Shown piece after piece: positions 17,850 through 25,552 of a DNA stretch of 64,000 bases (positions are counted from its first letter, which is position 1; every line of letters begins with the position of its first letter). The translations under genes were made by a program, and so were the position numbers. A model generated the notes under the pieces. It searched no databases and was not told the origin of the DNA. It was given only the letters and a program-made list of their open reading frames with translations. Source of the stretch: Planctomycetota bacterium (GTDB lineage: Bacteria > Planctomycetota > Phycisphaerae > Phycisphaerales > UBA1924); contig JAJRPN010000002.1 in assembly GCA_024280755.1 (NCBI GenBank), forward strand, positions 50,374 through 114,373, written 5' to 3'.

Positions 17850-18527
17850 TTATAAGGTTGTCTTTGGCTGTGCTTTGCGTGTTGATTTGACCTGCACGGC
17901 GACCTGTTCTTTATGCACGAGCCGATTGCCTTTGACAATTGCTGCCCATTCATCGTCAGAAAACGATTGAATCCCGCGTTCACAAGCGTAGCGAACAAGC
18001 TGGGCTCGTGAGTGGGTTTCGAGCTTGGTATGGGTAGAGTTGATCTGGTTTTCAATGGTCTTTGGTGATCGGCAGAGGTGTTTGGCGATTTCTGGGGTAC
18101 TCATGCCTTTGGCTACAAAGTGCAGCACTTCGAGTTCGCGAGCGGTGAGGGCATCGAGTTCTCTGAGATTTGGCGTAGAGAGCACTGGGATTTCGTATTC
18201 AGCGCTGAGCCGAACATCTGCGGGGGCATCTTTGACGAGTCCGAGCACGCCACGATGGCCAAAGGCTTGTTCGTCGAGCGGGTAGATGGTGCAAATCACG
18301 CGGGCGTCATCGCTGAACTGATAGTGGCTATGGGTTTGCTTCGTCTCAATGACCTGGCGATAGAGTATCTCACGCTCGTCGGCTGCCTGCTTAGAAAGCA
18401 CATCGTGCAGGGTCTTGCCCATGAGATCCTCAGTAGATTCTACCGAGCGGAGAATTCGTGTAAAGCCTGTGGTGCACCAGAACGAACGCATCTGTTCATC
18501 GCGTGCGACCGCGACAATTCCGGGCAT
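17850..18527 (-). CDS. LuxR-type transcriptional regulator with PAS-like sensor domain
   Basis: A 225-residue DNA-binding regulator. The C-terminal half carries a GerE/LuxR helix-turn-helix: LDALTARELEVLHFVAKGMSTPEIAKHLCRSPKTIENQINSTHTKL. The N-terminal 110 residues look like a PAS domain (GIVAVARDEQMRSFWCTTGF, then GKTLHDVL, and a VICTIYPLDE...GVLGLVKDA strand pair). No receiver domain is present. The frame stays open upstream of this ATG for 23 codons and reads PDDFEIIEQ, a typical PAS beginning, but has no ATG, GTG or TTG, so the true start is in doubt. Targets are unknown. Confidence 0.82.
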   Translation of the reverse strand: MPGIVAVARDEQMRSFWCTTGFTRILRSVESTEDLMGKTLHDVLSKQAADEREILYRQVIETKQTHSHYQFSDDARVICTIYPLDEQAFGHRGVLGLVKDAPADVRLSAEYEIPVLSTPNLRELDALTARELEVLHFVAKGMSTPEIAKHLCRSPKTIENQINSTHTKLETHSRAQLVRYACERGIQSFSDDEWAAIVKGNRLVHKEQVAVQVKSTRKAQPKTTL

Positions 18528-18806
18528 TTGTTCAATGATCTCAAAGTCATCTGGTCGGATACATCGGCATTGAGATGGATGGGCTATGGCAAGGTCCTAT
18601 TCTGGGCTAAGTGCAATTCGCATGCTCTGGTGAATAGAGGCCGCGATCAGCATCTGGATATCCTCAGTCGCCATCCTACCCTGAAAAAATACTTGCCGGG
18701 TAAACACCGAAACGGAATCCAGTAAACGGTCGTTAGGAAGTGGTCGGATTCGATCTATACGAGGTTATATCATTTCAAATTGGTGCAAATTACCACCTCG
18801 GACAAC

Positions 18807-19619
18807 TCACTCTGGGCAGCCGATAGAGTAGATCGTGAGGAAAAACGAGATGTCAAAAAAGTTCAATGTTCCGTCGCCGGTTACATCGGCAGCAAGATCT
18901 TGAGCAGAGAAGAGATTCAAGAATGCAGAGACATCGAAGAAGTTCAGGACGCCATCATCGTTGTAGTCGATCGGGCATCCGGCGGTCGATTCGCCTGTTG
19001 CACGGATCATCCATGCGCCCTGGAACGGGCTCTCGCTCATATGAAGGATGAAAGGCGACGAGCCAAGATCTTTGAGGTTGAGCTTAGGATTGTAAAACAT
19101 CCAGCTTTGCGTGCCTGCAGATGGGGAGTTGGGATCCATCGATGCGGGATTGGCCCGTTGGAGGACATCCATGACGACAGCGACGAAGAAGACGCCTTCG
19201 ACTTGGGTGGGTGTGATGGGGTATTCAACAAACTCGCCAAACCCGGTGTCCATCCATTGAACGGTTGTTGTCGAGAGCAGAATCGCATCTGTGGGGTCAT
19301 GGTCGTTGTTTGGATCAGCCAAGATGGCGAGGGTTACGATATCTGAGCCTGGAATACCATTGTCGTCTTCGATATCGCCAAAGGAGACGGAGATATTGGT
19401 GATGTATTCGCCGCCTGCGATGGTATTGAATGAGTTGAGCCAGGTCATGTTGGCATCGAACTGGGATGGGCCAATGTTGAATGTTCCCACGCCGGTATCA
19501 AGGATGTAGTCGACCTGTTGGGCATGGGCAGAGGATGCTCCTGCGAGAATCAACCCGGTTGTGAGCATGGCGAGGCGTGAGGAAAGTTTGGTGTGGGTAC
19601 GGGTGGTGAGTAATGGCAT
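18807..19619 (-). CDS. Secreted protein with C-terminal GC-type dockerin-like module
   Basis: A 270-residue exported protein with a signal peptide (TTGLILAGASSAHAQ) and a middle domain of unknown function. The end contains two dockerin-like Ca-binding half-repeats: DYNDDGVLNFFDVSAFLNLFSA and DVTGDGTLNFFDISFFLTIYS, closed by a Gly-Cys pair. In planctomycetes this module is a common C-terminal tag on secreted proteins, thought to anchor or assemble them on the cell surface. A second protein with this tag lies at 54298-56643. It is read divergently from the coiled-coil gene; 306 bases separate them. Confidence 0.85.
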   Translation of the reverse strand: MPLLTTRTHTKLSSRLAMLTTGLILAGASSAHAQQVDYILDTGVGTFNIGPSQFDANMTWLNSFNTIAGGEYITNISVSFGDIEDDNGIPGSDIVTLAILADPNNDHDPTDAILLSTTTVQWMDTGFGEFVEYPITPTQVEGVFFVAVVMDVLQRANPASMDPNSPSAGTQSWMFYNPKLNLKDLGSSPFILHMSESPFQGAWMIRATGESTAGCPIDYNDDGVLNFFDVSAFLNLFSAQDLAADVTGDGTLNFFDISFFLTIYSIGCPE

Positions 19620-19925
19620 TGTTTGATTTCCTTGGATGGAATGGATGAATGCAGAGGCGGGTTGGGATGAGAATTATGAGCCTGAAGAATGATCATATGG
19701 GATCTTTCTTCAATCGCCAAGCCCAATTCCAGTCAGAAACGGATACTCTACCCTATACTCGTCGTCACCGAAGCGTTTGAATTTCGCTTTGGTGCGAACC
19801 GATCAGCTTGATCGGACGAATAGATTTGACCTGGGGTGTGGTCCCGGCGAGGCGTCTCTGTCTTTGAGGTTGCCTGGAAATGAATACGAACTGAAGTCCC
19901 CGAACTACGAACGGGAGTTGTATAT
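19620..19925. other. Divergent intergenic region, no gene seen
   Basis: These 306 bases separate two divergently read genes and must hold both promoters. GGGAG precedes the ATG at 19926. I see no inverted repeat, terminator or convincing small gene. Confidence 0.5.
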
Positions 19926-21299
19926 ATGGCAGCCCGCACCGGAGCAAGCGTCGGCGTCGCCGTCACCATCACGATTCTTGGCGCAATGAGCCTTGCATTC
20001 TTTGTGACGACGATGGTCTTTTATGGCAACGCCCAGAGCGCCCAGAGCGATCTTGATGCAGCCAATGAGGATGTGAAACAGTTTGTTTCGCCTCAGGAGC
20101 GTGAGCATGCAGCGATCCGTACGATCCGCGATGAAGCATCGCGCGAACGCAAAACGGTTGTTGGCTATCTTGCGACCAATACAAGCGAGTTGATGCAAAC
20201 GGTTGCAGGCGATTCATCAATGGGCATGGCCGAGCTGCGTGAGCGGCTCGCCGGGATCGAAGGCACCGAGGGGCTCTCGCTCGTCGGGCTTATCGAACTT
20301 CGCAATGACCAAATCAAACAACTCGACAAAGAACTCGAAGCTTCCGAGACTGCACGCCAAAGCGCCCAGGCTACATCGCAAGCAGAAGCTCAGCGCGTTG
20401 CACAGATCGAGAGCGATTTTGACGCAGCAGCTCAAGATATGCAAAGAGCAGTGCAGGGGTATGGCGATTCCAACAAGCAGGTGCTTGATGGTGTTGAGGG
20501 TATTCAGAATAAGTATGGTCGGCAAATCGAAGGGCTACGCAACGATTTCTCGTCGGGCACAAGCCGATTGCAGGCAGACAACGATGAGCTTACTCAAGAG
20601 AACATCACGCTTCAAGATCAGATCCTCCGCTTGCTGGGCATGGGCAGTATCGCAAGCATCGAAGGGCTTCCAGAAGAGGCACTCGTCGATGGTTTGATCA
20701 ATCAGGTCAATGCGATTGACAATGAAGTCATGCTCTCAATCGGTCGTGAGCAGAAGGCTGTTCTCGGGATGACCTTTGCAGTCTATGGCGATGCGATTGA
20801 TATCCGTGCGGATGAAAACGGTGAGTATCCGGTGGGCAAAGCGGTTGTTGAGATCGTTCGTGTCGAGCAGACCTTCTCGCGTGCTCGCGTGATTCAGTCT
20901 TCTGCTGGTAACCCGATCGTTCGTGGCGATGTGATTGCCAATGCGATTTACGATCCAACCAAGACCTACAAGTTCGTGGTTGATGGCTTGTTTGACACCG
21001 ATGGCGATGGCATCCACTCACGCTTTGAACGCGAAACACTCGAAGCGCTCATCGAACGCTGGGGTGGGATTCTCGTTGACGAGATCTCGGGCGATACCGA
21101 CTTTGTGGTTCTTGGTGAGAAGCCCGTGCTTCCGCCTCAGCCAGGACCGGGCGCACCAGTTGCTTCGATCCAAGAGTATGTCCGTCTTCAGCAAGAGATT
21201 CAACGCTATGACGATCTGATGAACAAGGCTGAAGTCACTTCGATGCCTTTGCTCAACGCCAACCGTCTTCAGACACTCATCGGCGACTTCCCGAACTAA
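19926..21299 (+). CDS. Membrane-anchored coiled-coil protein with a possible BRCT-like domain
   Basis: A 457-residue protein with one N-terminal transmembrane helix (SVGVAVTITILGAMSLAFFVTTMVFYG), then about 190 residues of Ala/Glu/Gln-rich coiled coil, a small beta-rich domain (IASIEGLPEEALVDGLINQVN...IGREQKAVLGMTFAVY...VGKAVVEIV), and a segment YKFVVDGLFDTDGDGIHSRFERETLEALIERWGGILVDEISGDTDFVVLGEKP whose order (hydrophobic strand, helix, WGG-type turn, DTDFVVLG) resembles a BRCT fold. Function is unknown; a structural or envelope-organising role is possible. The lysophospholipid acyltransferase-like gene follows after 42 bases. Confidence 0.8.
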   Translation: MAARTGASVGVAVTITILGAMSLAFFVTTMVFYGNAQSAQSDLDAANEDVKQFVSPQEREHAAIRTIRDEASRERKTVVGYLATNTSELMQTVAGDSSMGMAELRERLAGIEGTEGLSLVGLIELRNDQIKQLDKELEASETARQSAQATSQAEAQRVAQIESDFDAAAQDMQRAVQGYGDSNKQVLDGVEGIQNKYGRQIEGLRNDFSSGTSRLQADNDELTQENITLQDQILRLLGMGSIASIEGLPEEALVDGLINQVNAIDNEVMLSIGREQKAVLGMTFAVYGDAIDIRADENGEYPVGKAVVEIVRVEQTFSRARVIQSSAGNPIVRGDVIANAIYDPTKTYKFVVDGLFDTDGDGIHSRFERETLEALIERWGGILVDEISGDTDFVVLGEKPVLPPQPGPGAPVASIQEYVRLQQEIQRYDDLMNKAEVTSMPLLNANRLQTLIGDFPN

Positions 21300-21341
21300 A
21301 CTCGGGCAGATGCCAGGTGAGTTTTACAGACGGAGTCTTTG

Positions 21342-22445
21342 ATGTCTAGGTTTGATCCGCGCCCACAGCTCAGCCCGATGCAGTCGCTGGTTATTCAGCC
21401 TGCGATGTATACGGCTTTGCGATCTTTATTGATTGGCGCGCATGCGCTCCCGTTGCCAACGGTGTTGCGCGGGGCCAAAGCGATCGGGCACGCCTTTGGC
21501 GATTCGAAGATGAACCGTAAGCGTGTCGGTCTGGCGATCGATCGGCTCGAAATAGCAATGCCAGAGTTTGACCGGGATCGACGCAAGGAGTTGGTGCTTC
21601 AGAGTTATGAGCACCTTGCGATGTTGGCGGTCGAGCTTGCGGTGATGCCGAGGTATCTCACTGAGGATGCGTGGACGGATTATGTCGAGCTCAGTTCGCT
21701 GGAGAATATCATTCGGCCTTTGATTGATGATCAGCCCACGCTCTTGCTTACCGGGCATTGTGGCAACTGGGAGACGCTTGGATATACGATGGCCCTGCTC
21801 GGGTTTCGGATGCATGTGCTGTATCGCCCGCTTGATCTTCGCCCGGCAGACGCATGGCTTCGCCAGACACGATCTCGGCGCGGGCTTGAGTTGGTCGACA
21901 AGTTTGGCGCGATGAACAAGCTGCCCGAGTTGCTCGAAGCTGGTGAGTCGGTCGGGGTTGTTGCGGATCAGAACGCGGGCGATCGCGGGTTGCAGGTGCC
22001 GTTCTTTGGTCGGTTGGCGTCGAGCTATAAGTCGATCGGATTGATGGCGATCAAGAACCGGGCCAAGATCATCGTGGGGAGTGCCCGTCGGCTGTCCACG
22101 AATCCCAATGAATCGGTGAAGCTCAAATATCGGATAGAAATCCATGATCGGATCGATCCTGAGGACTGGGAATCGCAGCCTGACCCGCTTTTTTACATCA
22201 CGGCGCGGTATAGAAGGGCAATTGAGCAATCAGTTCGCAATGCGCCGGAACAGTACCTGTGGATGCACCGAATCTGGAAGAGCAGGCCTCGCCATGAGCG
22301 GCTCAACAAGCCATTTCCAAAGAACCTGCGTGAGAAACTCGAATCGCTCCCTTGGATGACCACCGAGGAGATCGAGGGGATTGTTAATCGCTCGGATCGA
22401 GACCGGGCGTATATGCTCGAGCAGAACATCACCCATTTTAAGTAA
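21342..22445 (+). CDS. LpxL/HtrB-family acyltransferase
   Basis: Members transfer a secondary acyl chain from acyl-ACP to the lipid A precursor at the inner membrane. The 367-residue protein has the catalytic H-X4-E motif in LLLTGHCGNWETLGY, followed by the substrate block VLYRPLDLRPADAWLRQTRSRRGLELVDK and ESVGVVADQNAGDRGLQVPFFGR, and ends with an EQYLWMHRIWKSRP segment as in LpxL. The ATG at 21342 has CGGAG upstream; the ORF-track start is a TTG one codon earlier. Its neighbour is a response regulator, and LPS-core genes lie elsewhere in the window, so a lipid A role fits. Confidence 0.85.
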   Translation: MSRFDPRPQLSPMQSLVIQPAMYTALRSLLIGAHALPLPTVLRGAKAIGHAFGDSKMNRKRVGLAIDRLEIAMPEFDRDRRKELVLQSYEHLAMLAVELAVMPRYLTEDAWTDYVELSSLENIIRPLIDDQPTLLLTGHCGNWETLGYTMALLGFRMHVLYRPLDLRPADAWLRQTRSRRGLELVDKFGAMNKLPELLEAGESVGVVADQNAGDRGLQVPFFGRLASSYKSIGLMAIKNRAKIIVGSARRLSTNPNESVKLKYRIEIHDRIDPEDWESQPDPLFYITARYRRAIEQSVRNAPEQYLWMHRIWKSRPRHERLNKPFPKNLREKLESLPWMTTEEIEGIVNRSDRDRAYMLEQNITHFK

Positions 22446-22468
22446 GCATTATCTTTGAGGGGACGCCT

Positions 22469-22966
22469 ATGAATGATGAACAAGCGAATGATCAAACCGA
22501 AGAACAATCTGCAAGTCAGCCTATCCAAGCCCAAGATGAGTTTGAACAAGAAGACGGGATGCTTCAAGATGTGCGGGTGTTGATTGTTGATGATGAAAAG
22601 GATGTGCTCGATGCGATCACGGTCGCGTTTGAATCGGAGGGTGCGCTCACGCTCACGGCGATGGACGGCGACGAGGCTGTTCGGATCTGTGAAGAAGATC
22701 CGCCAGAGCTTGTGATCCTCGACATGATGCTGCCCAAGCGATCGGGGTTCCTTGCGCTCGAAAAGATCAAAGGCAAGGAAGATTCGCCGATCGTGATCAT
22801 GGTGACTGCCAACGAGGGCAAGCGGCATCAGGCGTATGGGGAATCGTTGGGGGTGGATGCGTACATGCTCAAGCCGGTGCCTTTGATGTTGCTGCTCAAT
22901 AAGGCTGCGGACTTGCTTGATGCGAGGGACGAGGCGGATGGAATCCTCGATGAAGACGAGGATTAG
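22469..22966 (+). CDS. Single-domain response regulator
   Basis: A 165-residue protein consisting of an acidic, Gln-rich N-terminal stretch of about 35 residues, a receiver domain and a short acidic tail. The receiver has VLIVDDEKDVLDAI (acidic pocket), VILDMMLPKRSGF (phosphorylated Asp), IVIMVTANEG (Thr switch) and DAYMLKPVPL (conserved Lys). There is no output domain, so it probably acts by binding a partner protein, as CheY-like regulators do. No histidine kinase gene is nearby. GAGGGG precedes the ATG, 23 bases after the acyltransferase stop. Confidence 0.88.
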   Translation: MNDEQANDQTEEQSASQPIQAQDEFEQEDGMLQDVRVLIVDDEKDVLDAITVAFESEGALTLTAMDGDEAVRICEEDPPELVILDMMLPKRSGFLALEKIKGKEDSPIVIMVTANEGKRHQAYGESLGVDAYMLKPVPLMLLLNKAADLLDARDEADGILDEDED

Positions 22967-23003
22967 GGGACACCATTGATTGTGTCGGCTATCCTTTCCT
23001 CCT

Positions 23004-23339
23004 ATGGCTTCACGCAAAAAACGCATCTTGGTGATGATCAAACCCAAAGACGCAGAGGATATGCTCGCGGGAAACTTTCCATTGGGATCACCCCAAGAGG
23101 TGTGCAAAGCGTTGGCCCAGTTTAACACCGCAGCCGACGGAGGTGAAGTTAAACGATTGGGCACCATGGTGCTTCATGGGCCAGGCTACACGGTTGAATA
23201 TGCGATGGGGCACGATGAGTTGATGCAAGCGATGGTCGTGGTGAACAACATGGACTTTGCTTGGCCGGTCTTGTCGAAGCTGTGCAAGGTCAATGGGTGG
23301 AAGATGCAAGATACCGAGTCTGGGCAGATTTTCGGGTGA
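23004..23339 (+). CDS. Small conserved-looking hypothetical protein
   Basis: Not recognised. The 111-residue soluble protein starts MASRKKRILVMIKPKD and has no transmembrane segment or Cys motif. Alternating strands and helices (LGTMVLHGPGYTVEYAMGHDELMQAMVVVNNMDFAWPVLSKLCKVNGWKMQD) suggest a compact alpha/beta fold. The ATG at 23004 is chosen over the ORF-track start, which adds eight non-homologous-looking residues. It lies in a plus-strand run between the response regulator and the FmdB-like gene. Confidence 0.7.
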   Translation: MASRKKRILVMIKPKDAEDMLAGNFPLGSPQEVCKALAQFNTAADGGEVKRLGTMVLHGPGYTVEYAMGHDELMQAMVVVNNMDFAWPVLSKLCKVNGWKMQDTESGQIFG

Positions 23340-23405
23340 ACTGACGATCTTGTTGAGCCGATAACTCGTATAGTGAAGAGCGGAATGACCGTTTGGAGAT
23401 CTAAA

Positions 23406-23702
23406 ATGCCTGTATATGTCTACGAATATCTTGATGATAAAGGTGAAGGCACCGGCGAACACTTCGAGCTGGTTCAGAAGATGGCGGACGATGCGCTCAC
23501 CGATCACGAGGGTCGGCCTGTCCATCGTGTGCCGACGCTTCCCAATATTGCGGGCAAGTGGTCGAACATGAAAGAGAAGTCCATGCTGAGCAACAAGAAC
23601 CTCGATCGGCTTGGGTTTACCAAGTATGAAAAACGAGGCGATGGATACATGGAACGCGTCGCGGGCAAAGAAGGCCCCAAGTCGATCTCGTTGGATGACT
23701 AG
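23406..23702 (+). CDS. FmdB-like small protein lacking the zinc cysteines
   Basis: A 98-residue protein whose N-terminus MPVYVYEYLDDKGEGTGEHFELVQKMADD... HEGRPVHRVPTLPN follows the pattern of FmdB/CxxC_CxxC zinc-ribbon proteins (MPIYEY-C-C-G-FE, then a second Cys pair before RV), but all four Cys positions are replaced. It therefore probably does not bind zinc in the usual way. GGAG stands at good spacing before the ATG at 23406; the ORF-track start is 11 codons upstream. It is the last gene of the run and is followed by a long family C repeat. Confidence 0.7.
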   Translation: MPVYVYEYLDDKGEGTGEHFELVQKMADDALTDHEGRPVHRVPTLPNIAGKWSNMKEKSMLSNKNLDRLGFTKYEKRGDGYMERVAGKEGPKSISLDD

Positions 23703-23736
23703 TCCCTGTCTGACGGCTCGGCTTTTTTCGACTATT

Positions 23737-23914
23737 CGCCTCCCCCGGGCTTCCGGGGGAGGTGGCGAACGAAGTGAGGCGGAGGGGGTCTTCTCTTTCT
23801 TCTCTTCCCCATTGCCTCTTCCCCATTGCCCATTGCCTTCTTCAAGACCCCCTCCCGTCTGCTGCGCAGCCACAACCGCCCTATGGGTGCTCCCCCGGAA
23901 GCCCGGGGGAGGCG
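23737..23914. repeat. Family C long inverted repeat, copy 1
   Basis: A 178-base unit has outer arms CGCCTCCCCCGGGCTTCCGG and CCGGAAGCCCGGGGGAGGCG and inner arms around GAGGGGGTCTT / AAGACCCCCTCCC. Its centre is a low-complexity CTTCCCCATTGCC stretch. Related units lie at 26891-27034 and 44258-44416. It separates the convergent FmdB-like gene and miaA. Confidence 0.92.
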
Positions 23915-23958
23915 AAAAAAGAGCGTCCTTGTGTGGGGAATGAGTCGTCAGGCACGCC

Positions 23959-24891
23959 CTAGTCCGAAACTGAGAAACAACTCAGAACTTCGTCTGCAAT
24001 ATTTTGGACGCTTCGATCGGCAGCATCAATCCAGATTGAGCCTTCCCGAATGCGCAGGCGTTTCATCCAGGTGCGTTGGTTTTTGGCGAATCTTCGTGTG
24101 TCGATTTTGATGCGTTCGATGGCTTCGTCGAGTGTGCATCGCCCTTCAAAGTGAACGATGAGTTGTTTATAGCCGATAGCTTCGCGGGACTGATCGCCAT
24201 ACGCATTCGCATCGAACAAGGCGCGGGCTTCATTGACGAGCCCGGCTTCGACCATGAGCTTGACGCGTTGATTGATGCGCGAGTTGATCAGTTCTATTGG
24301 CCAATCGAGCCCGACAAGCACCGCTTGGGGGCGCGATGTTTTTTCATGCTCCCATTGTTTTTGAAGCTCGGTGATTGGTGTGCCGGTTTGGAGATAGACC
24401 TCTAATGCTCGGCGGGTTCGGCGGATATCGGCGCCGTCGATACGATCGGCTGCGTTGGGATCAACCTCGGCGAGCATTGCTCGGCGTTCTGGTTGAGACA
24501 TTGCTTCGACTTGTTCTTTGATTGCATCGGTTGGTTCTGGTGATTCAAACAGCCCATCGAGGAAGGATTTGACATAGAGGTTTGTGCCGCCGACCACGAT
24601 CGGGGTTGAAGATTTTGCTTGGAGTGTTTCGATGAGTGGGTTGGCACGATTGAGCCAATCGTGAACGGTGAAGCGGTCTTTGAGATCGGTGATGCTGATC
24701 AGGTGATGGGGGATGCCCTGCTGTTCTTCGATCGTTGGCTTGGCGGTGCCGATATTGAGATCGGTATAGATTTGATAGGCATCTGCGGTAACGACCTCGC
24801 CAGTGAATCGTTTGGCGAGTTCGACCGCGAGTGCGGTCTTGCCGCCAGCGGTTGGGCCGACAATAACAGGATAGCGGGTGTGGTGAGTCAC
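23959..24891 (-). CDS. miaA: tRNA dimethylallyltransferase
   Basis: MiaA adds a dimethylallyl group to A37 of tRNAs reading UNN codons. The 310-residue protein shows the P-loop VIVGPTAGGKTALAVELAKRF, the ADAYQIYTDLNIGTAKPT substrate motif (Asp general base), PHHLISITDLKDRFTVHDW, IVVGGTNLYVKSFLDGLF, and the tRNA-binding YGDQSREAIGYKQL and RRFAKNQRTWMKRL segments. Length is normal. A family A repeat lies just upstream of its start and a family C repeat just downstream of its stop. Confidence 0.96.
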   Translation of the reverse strand: MTHHTRYPVIVGPTAGGKTALAVELAKRFTGEVVTADAYQIYTDLNIGTAKPTIEEQQGIPHHLISITDLKDRFTVHDWLNRANPLIETLQAKSSTPIVVGGTNLYVKSFLDGLFESPEPTDAIKEQVEAMSQPERRAMLAEVDPNAADRIDGADIRRTRRALEVYLQTGTPITELQKQWEHEKTSRPQAVLVGLDWPIELINSRINQRVKLMVEAGLVNEARALFDANAYGDQSREAIGYKQLIVHFEGRCTLDEAIERIKIDTRRFAKNQRTWMKRLRIREGSIWIDAADRSVQNIADEVLSCFSVSD

Positions 24892-24921
24892 GCGGAGAGT
24901 TTAGGGTGTGAATATACATCG

Positions 24922-24997
24922 ACGAGCCGCGACCGTAAGGAAGCGGTCTTTTAACTATTGCAAATCGGAAGACCACTCCCTTACGGTCGCGGCTCGT
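24922..24997. repeat. Family A dispersed inverted repeat, copy 3
   Basis: The arms ACGAGCCGCGACCGTAAGG and CCTTACGGTCGCGGCTCGT match the copies at 553 and 5280. Here both arms carry TAAGG instead of TGAGG, a compensated change that keeps the stem paired. The right end touches the stop codon of the next minus-strand gene. Confidence 0.92.
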
Positions 24998-25536
24998 TAT
25001 GAAAGAGGATCAAGATTGGCGGCAGGCAAGATTCCATACATCACCGAGACCGCACCGATCAATACAAACCAGAACCTCGAATCGAGCCCGGTGGTGAGTG
25101 TTTCGAGGCGCGAAGCTTTTACAATCCGAGGCTTGAATGCAACGGGGGTTGGCTCAAGAAACTCGAAGAGTTGTGGATCGGCGGGTTGTCCGGGGATAAT
25201 CAATGCTTGGCGATCGCTCGCGATCATGCCGAGTTGTGACATGGCCAAGAGTTTGACGGTTTCAGGAGCAGGATGCTCCATCTCGGCGAGGAAGGTTTCG
25301 TATCGTTCGATGCGTGTGTTGTGAGATTGTTCGATGTGGAGGGCAAGGTCGCGCTGGTTGCGGGTTTCGCAGAGATCGATCTGTGCGGGCAAAATTAATG
25401 CAGCGACAAGGATCGCAAGACCCGCAGCGAAAATAAACCAACGCCCGAGTGCGCCGGCCCATTCGTTGGTATCAGTTTGAACATCTTCATCGAACACGAA
25501 CAATCTATCGGCGAACGCTCGGGGATCACTCGACAA
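24997..25536 (-). CDS. Hypothetical two-helix membrane protein downstream of nadA
   Basis: Not recognised. It has a transmembrane helix (WFIFAAGLAILVAALILPAQ), a charged likely coiled-coil region (CETRNQRDLALHIEQSHNTRIERYETFLAEME), a soluble segment, and a second helix near the C-terminus (FWFVLIGAVSVMYGIL). The layout recalls FtsB/DivIC-like septum proteins, but this is only a resemblance. The ORF-track start overlaps nadA by 95 bases. I chose a TTG at 25536, 17 bases past the nadA stop, giving 179 residues; no good Shine-Dalgarno sequence marks it, so the start is uncertain. Confidence 0.6.
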   Translation of the reverse strand: MSSDPRAFADRLFVFDEDVQTDTNEWAGALGRWFIFAAGLAILVAALILPAQIDLCETRNQRDLALHIEQSHNTRIERYETFLAEMEHPAPETVKLLAMSQLGMIASDRQALIIPGQPADPQLFEFLEPTPVAFKPRIVKASRLETLTTGLDSRFWFVLIGAVSVMYGILPAANLDPLS

Positions 25537-25552
25537 TGCAGTTGTAAATTGC

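Noticed and set aside
24908-25324. Short ORFs running through the family A repeats (RDREG / DHSLTVAAR type)
   Set aside because: They are translations of the inverted repeat itself and recur at every copy.
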